Translations under genes and position numbers: made by a program
Notes under the pieces: model-generated
Database searches by the model: none
Told to the model about the DNA's origin: nothing
What the model saw: the letters and a program-made list of their open reading frames with translations, nothing else
Part shown: piece by piece, positions 31,495 through 41,758 of the stretch
How the letters are laid out: the number at the start of each line of letters is the position of its first letter
Numbering within the stretch: the stretch's first letter is position 1
From: Candidatus Leptovillus affinis
GTDB taxonomy: Bacteria > Chloroflexota > Anaerolineae > Promineifilales > Promineifilaceae
Length of the DNA: 64,000 nucleotides
Assembly: GCA_016705235.1 (NCBI GenBank)
Contig: JADIYP010000002.1
Span: forward strand, 1,024,306 to 1,088,305
Direction: 5' to 3'

Positions 31495-32904
31495 GATAAT
31501 GCAAATCTTTTTCTGTAAAAACATCCCACAAGAATTGCTTGGTGGTGAATTCCTCGGCTGATGGATATGTGGACAACTTTCCGTAAACTCCAAGTTGCCC
31601 ACATATCCACAGCCGCTACGACGGCGGCCGTTCAGCTCAGCACAGAACCTTTACATCCTATCTCGTCGAACCGCATATAGGTGCGCCCAGTGACCCAATC
31701 CTCACTAATTTCCATGACAATGGCCGTGGCTAGGCGCAGACAAGATGCTTCGTTCGGAAAAATAGCGGCCACACGCGAACGGCGTCGAATTTCCCGATTC
31801 AACCGCTCCAGCCCATTGGTGGTGCGGAGCAGTCTCTGCTGCTGGGTCGGAAAGGCAAAGACAGTAAAGCCTTCTGGCAGATTCTCCTCCATCCAAGAAG
31901 CCAGCCGCGAAGCTGTTTTGGCATATTTCTGCACCGTTTTCGCCAACAACGCTTCTGCCTCATCACGGTTAGCGGCATTGAAGATGGCGCGAATATCAGC
32001 AGCAACTTCTTGTTTCATGTTTTGTCGGGGAACATATCCCTGAGCATTTTGTTGCAGGTGGAATTGGCAGCGTTGCCAGGGAATGCTGCCGAAGACAGCC
32101 TTACGCGCCTGCTTCAGTCCAGCATGGGCATCACTGACAATCAGTTCTAGCCCCCTTAACCCACGAGCAACCAGGCTTTGCATGAAGGTGCGCCAATGAA
32201 CTTCCTGTTCACTCAAGGCCACGGAAATGCCCAAAACTTCTCGTTTGCCTGTTTCATTAACGCCTACCGCAATGAGCACGGCGGCATCTCGCACTTGTCC
32301 ATCCTGGCGCACTTTTTCATACCGGGCATCCAGATAGAGATAGCGGCATTGCCCTAACGGCCGTTCCCCGCCAAGCCTGAAGTTGTTCATCCAGCAAAGC
32401 CGTGGCCTGGCTGACCTGCGCAGAGGAGACTTCAAAGCCACACAATTTTTCGGTGATGGCCGTCACTTTACGGGTGGAACACCCTGGATATACATTTCAG
32501 CCAACGCTAACTTCAAAGCCCGCTCGCTGCGCAGCCCTTTTCTCTAACGATTGAGGATAGAAGCTGCCATGACGCACTTGAGGTACATCGAATGTGACTT
32601 GGCCCATGCGGGTGGCGACGGTTTTGGGCCAAGCCATTGGCGTGATCTCGTCTCTCCAGAGTCCGTTCATATGGCGATGCGCCCAACGCTTGTCGCTCCA
32701 TGTGCATGGCGGCGTTAATGAGCGTACGCATCATCTCTGGAATAGCATCCAGGCCTTGTTCGGCAATTTGTTCAAGCAACTCGGTTGGTAAGGTACAATT
32801 ATCTTGGTAGGTCATCTCATTTCTCCTAATTTGTTTTGCAACTCTCTAGGATACCCGATGGCCTACCAGCCATCTAATTTTTACAGAAAGTAATTTACAC
32901 TATC
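31495..32904 (-). mobile_element. IS256-family insertion sequence
   Basis: Imperfect 26-bp ends (GATAATGCAAATC...TTTCTGTAAAAA on the left; GATAGTGTAAATT...TTTCTGTAAAAA on the complement of the right end) enclose a Mutator-type transposase read leftward. The 1.4-kb size is normal for IS256. Flanks AGTGTACC and AGTGTATA could be a decayed 8-bp target duplication (6 of 8 match). A strong hairpin (31562-31608) lies inside the left end. Confidence 0.7.
31632..32815 (-). pseudogene. IS256/Mutator-family transposase, frame-broken
   Basis: The N-terminal part (32513-32815: MTYQDNCTLPTELLEQ...ALGASPYERTLERRDHANG) and the C-terminal part (31632 to about 32400: RYLYLDARYEKVRQDGQVRDAA, LIVSDAHAGLKQARKAVFG, QRCQFHLQQNA, TNGLERLNREIRRRSRV) belong to one transposase. 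The first two catalytic Asp lie in LDARYE and SDAHAG and the Glu in NGLERLNREI. At least two shifts, one after ANGLAQ and one near the middle, interrupt it, so it is inactive unless these are sequencing errors. Confidence 0.82.
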
Positions 32905-32916
32905 AGTGTATACCCC

Positions 32917-33909
32917 ATGGGTGATAATCACCATCTCTATCGTCACATAAGAAAGTCTTTGATGCAAATTTATCCCAAACAACTCACAGGCCGCCAAGCT
33001 CAACAGATGAATACCTTGTCTGGAATGATAAGCGGCATCGTCCGCAGTGGGAAAAGCCAGATGAGAGCCATGGCCAAGACCGCGCCAGATCGAAGCAAAG
33101 TGGAAAGCCGTATCAAGCGCTTCACGCGCTTCACACAAAACGAGCAGGTGGACGCCACAACCTATTTCTTGCCTTTTCTCACCCCATTGTTAATCGGCTT
33201 GGCTCGGTCAGGGCCGTTGGTATTAGCCATTGACGGCAGCGAGGTCGGACGCAATTGTCTGGCGCTGGTGATCAGCGTCATTTACAAGAAGCGCGCTTTG
33301 CCCCTGGTCTGGGTCGTGGTTCAAGGAAGCAAAGGCCACTTTCCTGAAGAAATTCATGTGCAATTGGTGCAAGCTGTTAAACCGTGCATCCCGGATGGCG
33401 CCGATGTCATCTTTTTGGGGGATGGCGAGTTTGATGGGATTGGACTGCAAGCAGAGATAAACCAAAATGATTGGCAATACGTCTGCCGCACCGCTTGCAA
33501 CCGCCAACTCAATGATGACGGCGATGAGTTTTCCTTGCGGGAAATCCATCTGCAACCAGGAGATTGTCTAGCCATCTCAGAAGTTGGTTTCACGCAAGCA
33601 AATTATGGGCCGGTTCTGGTTGTGGCTTGGTGGCAGCGCGGTTATCAAGAACCCATTTACCTGGTTTCCAATATGGACTTGGCGGAAGAAGCCTGTCATT
33701 GGTATGCTAGGCGGTTCCGCATCGAAATAGTCTTTACGCAAATGACAAAAGAGGGAATTTTCACCATTGGGGTTGGTCGGAATCACGTAGCGGATTTCGA
33801 CCTTGTCGTCGTCAACGATAACACGGTCAACGAGCAACTCAACCAACTGGCGGCGTTGAGCAAAGTCAAGAGTGTTGAGGATCGGCTGAAGTCGTTGGCA
33901 AAGTCCTGA
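32917..33909 (+). CDS. IS4-like transposase, C terminus replaced by antisense recombinase sequence
   Basis: Residues 1 to about 270 are an IS4-type DDE transposase: LVLAIDGSEVGRNC (first Asp about 105), VIFLGDGEFDGIGLQ (second Asp about 170) and YARRFRIEI, where the family's YREK-like Glu motif should follow. From there (about 33735) the frame runs antisense through the end of the serine recombinase gene, giving a meaningless tail (VVNDNTVNEQLNQLA). The transposase therefore lost its last catalytic part when the recombinase unit joined. It starts 13 bases after the IS256 right end. Confidence 0.75.
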   Translation: MGDNHHLYRHIRKSLMQIYPKQLTGRQAQQMNTLSGMISGIVRSGKSQMRAMAKTAPDRSKVESRIKRFTRFTQNEQVDATTYFLPFLTPLLIGLARSGPLVLAIDGSEVGRNCLALVISVIYKKRALPLVWVVVQGSKGHFPEEIHVQLVQAVKPCIPDGADVIFLGDGEFDGIGLQAEINQNDWQYVCRTACNRQLNDDGDEFSLREIHLQPGDCLAISEVGFTQANYGPVLVVAWWQRGYQEPIYLVSNMDLAEEACHWYARRFRIEIVFTQMTKEGIFTIGVGRNHVADFDLVVVNDNTVNEQLNQLAALSKVKSVEDRLKSLAKS

Positions 33910-35326
33910 ATGTGCTGCGTCAACTTGGCAGGTCAAGCTGCTTCTGGGCTTGGGCTTCCAGTTGGCGCAGTTGATGGCCTCAGACTGGCCTGAGTTTGAA
34001 CCAGTTCGCGGCGCTTGCGCTCAAACTCGTCCGGCCGATGACCTCAGCCAGATAGACTTCCAACAGTCTACTCTGTTGACGTTCCAACTGGGCCAGGGTG
34101 GCTTGAAGACTTTGCCGGCGAGCCTGGAAGGCTTGCGGCAACCATTCGCCAACCTGGGCTCGTTCCAACTCATGGATAATGAATGTTGGCTCAGTTAGGA
34201 TGTGGCACAGGTCTTGCCAAACCAGTTGGCCCAAGGCGTTGGCCGGGGCCAGGCGGGCGGTACAGCGTTCGCCCTGGGCAGCACGTAAGGCATCAGTCCG
34301 GCCGCGACAAGCGTAATAATCGTAACCGGGCTGGCGGCTGCGGCCGGTGCAGGCCAATTGGCAGCGGGCGCAACTAACTAGACCGCGCAGCAAGTAATCA
34401 TGAGTGTGATTGTTACGACGAGCCATTTGCTTATTTTCATCCAGGCGCTTCTGCGCCAGGTCGAAGGTTTCCTGACTGACGATGGCTGGCACCGGTATGG
34501 CGATCCATTCCTCAACGGGGACGGGTCGCTGACTGTGACCTGGCCCCACCGGTTTCAAGGCCGATTTCCTTTGGTGGGCCGCCGTCGGGCGCGTCCGGCC
34601 GCTGATAGCCGTGCCAGCATAGGCGGGCGAACGAAGGATACCGCGGATGGTGGCGACATTCCAGCGAGGACTACCTGTCGGCGTGGGAATCTTCTGGTCG
34701 CTGAGTTGTTTAGCCACCCAATAGAGCGTCGCTGGTGTGGTTGGGTCAGTGTACCAGGCAAAGATTTGCCGGACAATCTCCGCTTTGACCGGGTCAAGGC
34801 GCACTCGGCTGGGGTCGCGTGGTCGTTCCGGGTCGAGAACAAAGCCATAAGGGGCAACTGTCCAGGGCAACAGCAAACCACTCCGCAGTTTGGCTTGCCG
34901 GCCACGTCGCATCCGTTCGGCAATCAGGTTGCGTTCGTACTCGGCCACTGCACCCCGAATGTGCAGTAACAACTGGTCATGAGGGTCCTCGCTCATCGGC
35001 CGTTCCAGAAACTCAACCTGACAACCTACCTTCTTCAAGTCGTCCATCAGCAGCACTTGATGAACATAATTACGGGCCAGCCGATCCGGCGCGGTCATCA
35101 GAACCAACTCAAAAGCAGCCATCGCCGCCTGGTCGCGCAGCCGATCCAACCCCGGCCGGTTGAACTTGGCCCCACTGTAGCCGTCATCCCGAAAGATGTG
35201 GCCTTCCGCCAAGTGCCAGTCAGGATGACCGGCAATCTCATCCCGCAGTCGTTCCAATTGCTGTTCAATCGTCTGATTTTGCTGTTGGCGGGTGGTCGAA
35301 ACTCGAACATACAAGGCGATCTCCAT
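33736..35326 (-). pseudogene. Large serine recombinase (resolvase/invertase N-terminal, recombinase and zinc-ribbon domains), frame-broken at the C terminus
   Basis: The open part (33980-35326, about 449 codons) has the catalytic domain MEIALYVRVSTTRQQQ (nucleophile Ser about 9) with APDRLARN and SEDPHDQLLLHIRGAVAEYER, a recombinase domain (RGILRSPAYAGTAISGR), and the zinc ribbon LLRGLVSCARCQ...YDYYACRG. A coiled-coil stretch follows; the frame then breaks near 33990 and the last part (FAQRRQLVELLVDRVIVDDDKVEIRYVIPT, in two pieces) is readable on another frame down to about 33740. The start at ATGGAG follows AGGAGG. It is probably the mobility enzyme of an inserted unit. Confidence 0.85.
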
Positions 35327-35477
35327 CACCATCCTCCTGATTGGGTGGTGCTGCCGGCTCTGAACCTGTTGTTGATTCCATGGCCCAGCGCACCAGAAAT
35401 TGGTAAGCATAATCCCAGCGCCGTTGACCGTCGCAACGCTCAACGGTGCTCCGTTTTACCTGCCATTCTCTTTTCAT
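35265..35477 (-). CDS. Small protein upstream of and overlapping the serine recombinase
   Basis: A 70-residue product beginning MKREWQVKRSTVERCDGQRR and containing WDYAYQFLVRWAME starts after a strong GGAGGG site and overlaps the recombinase start by about 60 bases in another frame. Similar short proteins with an R(R)WDxAYQxLxRW core are, to my memory, often found directly ahead of large serine recombinases in Chloroflexota, so it is probably a co-translated accessory or recombination-directionality-type factor. No function is demonstrated. Confidence 0.6.
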   Translation of the reverse strand: MKREWQVKRSTVERCDGQRRWDYAYQFLVRWAMESTTGSEPAAPPNQEDGDGDRLVCSSFDHPPTAKSDD

Positions 35478-35620
35478 CTTCCCTCCGAATTGGACAATTC
35501 CAACTCGGAGGATACCCCAATCAGTGGCTCTCTTTATCCGCGCAACCGCAAGGGCCGCCGCCACCAAGACAGGTGCAACTGGCCCCAGCGCGTCAAGCAG
35601 AATTTGTCATTTGTGATCAT

Positions 35621-35735
35621 ACCATTGAGTTCAATTTTCGTGATGCCAAACAATACTGGGGCTGGGTATCGCGGTTAGGGAGGATTCATTGTCCTCCTAC
35701 TAACCCTAGTCCTTCGTAATTTGGCGAAGGTATTG
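35621..35735 (+). pseudogene. 3' scrap of the outer IS transposase and right terminal repeat
   Basis: ATTGAGTTCAATTTTCGTGA reads IEFNFRD and continues AKQYWG, the conserved C-terminal motif around the catalytic Glu of the transposase whose 5' part is at 30410-31429. Decayed sequence follows, then the right 16-bp terminal inverted repeat (35720-35735). Confidence 0.7.
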
Positions 35736-36118
35736 AGTGTCTCAAAACTATTGACACATTCCGCCTACTGTCGTCGGGCCATTGGCACATTTCGTCTAGA
35801 GGACGAAACGGAACATTGACAAAGCTATCAATCAAGGTATCTTGTTAACGAACTCAAAAAGTTGGCATCTCTTTGTATTCAAACGCTTCCTGAAATATTT
35901 TCAATGGATCAACTGCAATTCCTGACCTGGACAAGCCAGAACCAAAAAGTTTTCCCACAGATTTTTAGTCGGTGAAATTGGTGTAACCTGTGGACAAAAG
36001 CCTTGCACGGCGAGCAAGGCTCTGTCTTATAAAGCACCTATCCTCTCAGGAACTCTCTGTAGTTTGCTGTTACTTTTAGCCACCCTTTTCACAAAGCTGT
36101 ATCCAGCAAAGGAAAAAT
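35736..36118. other. Spacer between mobile block and surface protein gene
   Basis: I see no gene. The stretch is A+T-rich compared with its neighbours and contains a GCCTTGCACGGCGAGCAAGGC hairpin-like segment near 36001. AAAGGAAAAAT just before 36119 serves as ribosome-binding site for the next gene. Confidence 0.4.
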
Positions 36119-39100
36119 ATGAAAGTTAATCAACGCCAGATCATGGGTCTGCCTTCACGCGCTAGCAAACGGCCGTTTCCCTGGCTCCTGTTCTCTCTGC
36201 TGTCCATCCTGTTGGCGCTAACGCTGTCCATCTGGCGTCCGGCCGCCCAGGCCGCCCCCGACGCCATCACGGCCAATGGCTGGACCATCACCCCCCTGAT
36301 CGCCAACGGCGAAGAGGGCTTCACCACCCTGTCCGTCGGCCGCGTAGGGGATAACGGCCGTACCGTTGTCGCCGGCATCCGAAACGGCCGTACCGGCATC
36401 TTCATCGTCCAGGGCAGCAGCGTCACCGAAGTTGCCAGCGATAGCACCATCCTGCCTGGCGGATTGGGCAGCATCAGCTTCGTCTCGGATTTTGGCGTGG
36501 CTCCCCAAGGCGATGTCCTCTTCTCCGCCAATGTGGCGGGTGGCTCTTTGCCAGCGGGCAGTTACGCCTTCCGTTCGAGCAATGGCACGATCACCCAACA
36601 GCAGCCCACTGCCAGCGGATTCAGCCATACCCCCAGCCAGCTAACCAGCGACGGCCGTTGGCTGGCCCAACAAAGCGTCGGCACCTTTCCTAACCACACC
36701 GACACCTACCAACTAACCAACGGCACAACCGCCACGCCTGTTTTCAGCTTTGCCAACAGCAGCGCTGCTTGCGTCACTCATACCGCCTCCCAGACCACCC
36801 CAACACCAACGGCGTGGTGGCCTATTACGATCAAACGTCCACCATTCCCTTCGTCGGCGGACGCTGCGCCACCGAACTGGGCATAACCCGCGACTGGGCG
36901 ATTAAGCTAGATGGGGCGGGCACGGGAACTATTGCCAGCGGCACGGCCCGTTGAACTCGGCACCCTCTCTGGCACTGAAGCAGACTTCGCCAATCTCTTC
37001 TACTTGAACAACCAAAATCAGGTGGCCTGGCTGCGCCGCGTCTACGATGGCACCTTTGCCTTCCAGCAGCAAGTGGTGGTCAGCAGCGCGCAAGGTGAGC
37101 AAGTTCTGTTGGATTCCGCGACCACCAATGCCAGCAAAAACATCAGCCTGGTGGATTTTGACCACGAGGGACGCATTGTTTTGATCGTGTTAATGGACGA
37201 CTTCAACACGGTTGCCCTCATGGGCGGCCCCAGTTTAGCCAATGACATCATCATCCAAACGGGGCAAACCCTCTTTGGGCAAACTGTTACCAGTCTGGGC
37301 ACAGGCGGCAGCAACGTCTCCAATGCGCCCACCGGCACCTTTGGGGATCGGCGCAACATCCTATTTACCTATAGCTTACAGGATGGTACGTCGGGCATTG
37401 CCATCGCCAGCAAAGACGTGACACGCTGGACGAATTCCGCCGGTGGCAGTTGGGGCACAGCCAGCAACTGGCTGCCCGCAATCGTGCCCGACGCCGCCAC
37501 GGAAACTCTCTTTGATTTAGATGCCAGCTACGATGTCACTGTCGGTACACGCCCATCAGGGCGCAGCAGTGTGGCAGCGGGTTCCGTCGCCTTCCAGTCG
37601 GCCAATCTCACCCTGACCGGCCCGTTTTCGGTGGGCGGGGCAGCCAGTTTTACGCTGCCCAACGGCACAATGACCGCCAGTGACCTGATCATCGGCCATT
37701 TGCCGCCCACGAATCCGGCCAATCCGCCCACCGCGCGGGTGAACATCTCCAACGATGGCACGGTCTTTACGGCCGGGGCGCAGACCATCGTTGGGCAAGC
37801 CGGAGAAGGGGACCTGTTTATCAGCGACGGCCGGTTAGACAGTGGCGAGGCATTGCTGGGCAGTGGTTCACCGGGCACGGCCGTTGTTGGCGGGCCGAAG
37901 GCTCTCTGGAATATCACCAGTCTTAATGTGGGCGCCGGCTATACCGCCACGCTGACGATTGAAAACGGTGGGCAAGTGGTGGTGACAAATGCGGCCGTGA
38001 TCGGTCAGGCGGATGCCTTGCAACCCTATCCCGCCAGCATTGCGGTGAACAATATCGGCCAGCCAACGCCCGGTTTGGGCAACTTGCGCGTCAACCAATT
38101 GACGGTGGGCGATGCGCTGCCTGGCCTGTTGGACATTCAAAATGGCGGGGTGGTGGCTGTGTTTGACCTGCTGCAAGCCGGGGTGCAAGCCCACAATCAG
38201 GTGTTGGCCGACGGCCGTATTCGTCTGGAAGGCACCGACGGCATTGGCAGCCAGGGCAGCGCTTTACTCGCTTTTAAGGATGTGCTGTTGGGCGTAGGTG
38301 ATGGCGCGCGCGGCGATTGGCAGATTTTTGATGGCGGCAATGGTAGTGTCATTGGCGATTTGCATCTGGGCCATGAGGCCGGCAGTCGCGGCACGCTTTC
38401 GATTTCGGGGCGTAGTCTGGATGGCTTGCGTTCACAGCTTAGTGTGGGCACGCCCAATGGCGTGGAAATGTGCTGGGTTGGCTTTGCCGGGCGGGGCACC
38501 GTCACCCTATTTAACGGCGGTCTGCTCACCTGTCGCAACATGAACATCGGCGGTGCTGCGGGCAGCCAGGGGGCTGTGTTCATCACCGGTCTGAATGTGG
38601 CTACCCCTTCAACCCTGAAGGTGACGGCCGCGCTGTGCGTGGGCGGGGCGACGATCTGCGGCTCGGCCAATGCCGCCGCTGGCACGTTGACCCTGCAAAA
38701 TGGCGGTCAAGTGGAAACCGATGCGCTTGTCGTCGGGTCCAGCGGCCACCTGCTGGGGCAAGGCACGGTACAGGCCGGTTTTGCCAATATTTGGGGCGAG
38801 GTCGCGCCAGGGGTGAACATTGCCCTGCCGTCCAGCGCGCCTGGGGTTGCTTCTCTGGCGGTCGTTAGTCCCGGAACACTGGTCATTTCGAGCAGCGTGG
38901 CGTTGACGGAAACGGCCGTTATCGCTCTCGATATACACGCCCTGGACAGCTACGATCAACTGGTTATTGACGGCACGGCCGAGCTGGCTGGCCAGCTCAT
39001 CCTCCATTTTGGCGAAGGGTTTGCCCCGCAGCAGGCTGACGTGTTCAACTTCATCCAGACAGGGGCGCGACAGGTAGTTTTGCCGATGTGGTGATCACGG

Positions 39101-39231
39101 GACTGGCGCCGGGCTTTGAGTACGATCTAGCGCTGACGAATGGGGTGGTGACATTGACGGCCCTGAATGATGGCGTACCAACCACACAGCCATCGCCAGC
39201 GGATCTGTTCTTGCCGTTGGTGATGCGATAG
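36119..39231 (+). pseudogene. Secreted T5SS/PEP-CTERM-type-repeat surface protein, three frame breaks
   Basis: MKVNQRQIMG...FPWLLFSLLSILLALTLSIWRPAAQA is a signal peptide (about 1-44). The frame breaks near 36780, near 36945 and near 39070; conceptual repair gives about 1,035 residues. The middle has WTNSAGGSWGTASNWLPAIVPDAATETLFD, followed by autotransporter-like repeats of the form (A/V)xVGxxxxGxLxIxNGGxV (for example YTATLTIENGGQVVV, GTVTLFNGGLLTC, GTLTLQNGGQVE). The repaired C terminus is PADLFLPLVMR, the same YLPL-type ending as the adhesin at 13225. The largest open piece is 36911-39094. Exported surface protein of unknown role; breaks may be real or sequence errors. Confidence 0.8.
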
Positions 39232-39274
39232 TAGGAATGTGTCAATACTCGAGGTTCGCTCAAATTGAGCGGTA

Positions 39275-39436
39275 CATGGAGACCACCAAAAACCGGGGGC
39301 TACCAGAGAGCGACTTCAAAGAACGATGATGCCAAACAGAATGATTCCCGGGCTGAATTCGCAATAAATATCAAAGCTGCCCTATATCCTTCTTATATAC
39401 CCGTGAATTTGCCCCCGGTTTTTGGTGGTCTCCATG
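39275..39436. mobile_element. 162-bp MITE-like element with perfect 26-bp terminal inverted repeats
   Basis: The first 26 bases (39275-39300, starting CATGGAGACCACCAAAAACC) are perfectly complementary to the last 26 (39411-39436). The interior is non-coding and A+T-rich. It lies between the surface protein gene and a decayed chromate transporter gene. No clear target duplication is visible. Confidence 0.75.
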
Positions 39437-39448
39437 CTCAGGTCCTTG

Positions 39449-40080
39449 TTAGAGCCAGCTAACCAGCAATGGCAGGCTCCAGAACAGTAGCCCAATTATG
39501 GCCACACGGGCCGCATAACCAAGCGATGGCTTGCGGGCCTGGGCGAGAGAATCGGTAATGACATACGCTTCGTCTTCGTCGGTTGCCTGAATCTCGCGCT
39601 GGCGGATAACGTCGAACGCTTCGAGCCGGACCTTGCCACCTAGGTAGCTAATCAGACCGGCTGTCAGGACAATCACTGGGAACGGGATATTCACAAAGAA
39701 GATCCCCACAAAGGCCAACCCTGATAGGAGGACCATCAGGCGGTTCTTTAGCGCTTGCCGGCCAATCCTGATGACGGCTTCGATAACAATGGCGAGCACT
39801 GCCGGCTTGAGGCCGTAAAAGAGTGCCTGGACCAAGGTGAGCTCCTGGTAGCCGGCATAGAGAATACTGAGAAGTAGAATGGAAACGAAGCCGGCAATAT
39901 AAACAGGCTGCCTGCCATAAGGCCGCCAAGAGTCAGGTGTAACAGCCAGCCCAGATAGGTAGCTAACTGCTGCGCCTCAGGTCCGGGAAGCAACATCGTG
40001 TAGTTGAGCGCGTGCAGAAAGCGATTTTCGCTTACCCACCTTTTCTCTTCCACCAATATTTTATGCATCAGGGGTTCCAC
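39449..40080 (-). pseudogene. Chromate transporter (ChrA) half-gene remnant
   Basis: The N-terminal ChrA domain is recognisable in two frames: 39748-40080 (HKILVEEKRWVSENRFLHALNY, MLLPGPEAQQLATYLGWLLH) and 39449-39835 (ALFYGLKPAVLAIVIEAVIRIG, NIPFPVIVLTAGLISYL, ending LLFWSLPLLVSWL). ChrA proteins export chromate and normally have two such halves of about 200 residues. Here the first residues, one frame and the second half are missing, and a MITE sits 12 bases beyond the stop. It is a decayed or frame-broken remnant. Confidence 0.82.
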
Positions 40081-40258
40081 TCCGGATTGGGGCGGGAATC
40101 GGACATAGCTAATCTTGAGCGCTTTTCGACTTAAAGATTGCTATATTGGACATGATTCCTGCGATAACGATGACTTTGTACATCAGAATCCGCGATCTCG
40201 ATCAGGCTTAAGTGTGCTTTTGGAACCCGAAATTCTGTGATACCGGTTGTTCCCACTC

Positions 40259-40360
40259 TGGCCTCACGCGCTGGCCATCGCCCCAGACGGTGCTGTTTTT
40301 GTGGCCGAAGTGGGCCAGGGGCAGCGTGTGCAAAAATTGTTTGATGGAGGATTACCATGA
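40259..40360 (+). pseudogene. C-terminal remnant of an NHL-repeat protein
   Basis: The frame WPHALAIAPDGAVFVAEV, then GQGQRVQKLFDGGLP and stop, is the closing blade of an NHL beta-propeller protein. Nothing of the gene remains upstream. Its TGA overlaps the ATG of the SRPBCC gene (ATGA), so the two were once a coupled operon. Confidence 0.6.
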
Positions 40361-40881
40361 AAAGTAATGAATATACCTTTGTTTCCCGCTGGCGCGTACG
40401 CGGCACCTGCCGCGAAGTCAGCGACATTTTGGCCAATGCGCCGGACCTGGTGCGCTGGTGGCCGTCGGTTTACCTGGCGGTGCAAGAGCTGGAGCCGGGC
40501 AATGCCCGCGGCATTGGCAAGGTGGTCAGCCTATACACCATGGGGTGGCTGCCCTACAGCCTGCGCTGGCAGTTCCGCGTCACTGAAAACCAGGCACCCT
40601 ACGGTTTTGCTCTGGAGGCGTGGGGTGACTTAACCGGTTTCGGCCGTTGGTGGCTGGCGCAGGATGGCAGTTGGGTAGACATCACTTACGAATGGCGCGT
40701 GTCGGCCGACAAGCCGCTGCTGCGCTGGTTTTCCTTTATTCTGAAGCCGATTTTTGCGACCAACCACAACTGGGCCATGCGCCAGGGTGAGGCGAGTTTG
40801 AAGCTGGAACTGCGGCGGCGCTGGGAAGGCACGGCCGTTACGCCACCCCCGCCCACGTTCCGGTATTTGATACGGCCGTAA
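40357..40881 (+). CDS. SRPBCC (START/polyketide cyclase-like) family protein
   Basis: The 174-residue protein starts TFVSRWRVRGTCREVSDILANAPDLVRWWPSVY and continues with ITYEWRVSADKPLLRWFSFILKPIF, the helix-grip pattern of SRPBCC proteins, which bind hydrophobic ligands. GATGGAGGA precedes the ATG, which overlaps the stop of an NHL-protein remnant, so its partner gene has been lost. ACGGCCGT sites near the end suggest long residence in this genome. The ligand is unknown. Confidence 0.85.
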   Translation: MKSNEYTFVSRWRVRGTCREVSDILANAPDLVRWWPSVYLAVQELEPGNARGIGKVVSLYTMGWLPYSLRWQFRVTENQAPYGFALEAWGDLTGFGRWWLAQDGSWVDITYEWRVSADKPLLRWFSFILKPIFATNHNWAMRQGEASLKLELRRRWEGTAVTPPPPTFRYLIRP

Positions 40882-40924
40882 AGCGTAACGTCGTTTGATT
40901 TAATCTGGCAGCCGTGAAAAGAGG

Positions 40925-41527
40925 TTATGATGGCAGCCGCATCAACCCAATTGCCAGCACCAGCACAATGACATAGCTCATGAATGGCGGCAATCTCCCC
41001 AAAACAATGCGCCAATGATGGCTGAGGCAACGGCCGTGGCCATCACCACCCATCCCAAGGTGGGCAAAACACCCGCCACAGCCAATGCCGCGCCCATCAA
41101 AGCCAACGCCGCCAAAATGCACAGCGTATTGGCCCAAAAGAGCCAACTGCGATTCACCATCACCTCTGGTGGCGTGGTCGGATCGTAGGTGCTGATCAGT
41201 TCGGCCGCCTTCGCCCCCAGTTGCAGCCGCCCGATGCTAATGGGCAGCCAAAAGAGAAAGCCCACCACCAAGAACAGGACCGCACCCACCGCCAGCCAGC
41301 GTGAGTGGGGTAATTTTGCGGCAATGAGGGCAAAGAGAACGGCCGTTGCCAAATACGCCACCAAAAACAAAACCGCTTGTGCCGTCCAGCCCACCCGGTC
41401 ATTGGCGATCAGGGTCAGTTGGCAGCGGCCAGCGGTGGAAATAAACCGCCGCCGACGCGCCAATCAGGAAAACAATCACGTTTATCAGCAGAGCAAAGCC
41501 GAATGAGCGGAAAGTATAAGGGTTCAT
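40925..41527 (-). CDS. Multi-pass membrane protein of unknown family (two frame breaks)
   Basis: From ATG at 41527 the protein reads MNPYTFRSFGFALLINVIVFLI, shifts near 41405, continues as VGWTAQAVLFLVAYLATAVLFALIAAKLP, WLAVGAVLFLVVGFLFWLP and NTLCILAALALMGAALAVAG, and shifts again near 40985 to end PPFMSYVIVLVLAIGLMRLPS. Repaired, it is about 200 residues with five or six transmembrane segments. I recognise no family. The downstream neighbours are remnants, so whether it is still functional is unclear. Confidence 0.55.
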
Positions 41528-41536
41528 CGGGTCAAC

Positions 41537-41731
41537 CTATGGTTCAGTCGTCAAGTAGGCGTATAGGGCAGCCAGGTCATTATCGGTCATTTTGAATGCG
41601 TTTTGCCAGGGTATTGTTCCCGGGAAGGGCTGGCCGTCCGGCTTGACGCCGCTACGCATCATGCCCGCAAATTCCGTCTGGGTCAATGTGTCCACCAATA
41701 ACCAGGGGTTGGGACAGTCTGTTTTCGCCAT
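41537..41731 (-). pseudogene. C-terminal cytochrome c remnant
   Basis: The 64 codons (LTQTEFAGMMRSGVKPDGQ, then PFPGTIPWQNAFKMTDNDLAALYAYLTTEP) match the end of the dihaem cytochrome c at 43025-44005 (LTQEEFFEMMRSGVKPDGT...WQNAAKMTDDDLAALYAYLT). It carries the distal Met region but no CxxCH haem site. With the ester cyclase remnant at 44262 it shows that an ester cyclase-cytochrome unit was once duplicated. Confidence 0.8.
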
Positions 41732-41758
41732 CTCCTCGCGGTTGTTGACCCGTAGTGA

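Larger units (their letters stand above)
30320..35735. mobile_element. Nested mobile-element block bounded by 16-bp terminal inverted repeats
   Basis: CAATACCTTCGCCAAA (30320-30335) and its exact complement (35720-35735) bound the block. The outer element's transposase is split: its 5' part is at 30410-31429 and a 3' scrap reading IEFNFRDAKQYWG lies near 35630. Between them are an IS256-family element (31495-32904), an IS4-like transposase missing its end (32917 to about 33735) and a serine-recombinase unit (about 33735-35480). The block is nearly free of the ACGGCCGT palindrome. Confidence 0.8.
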
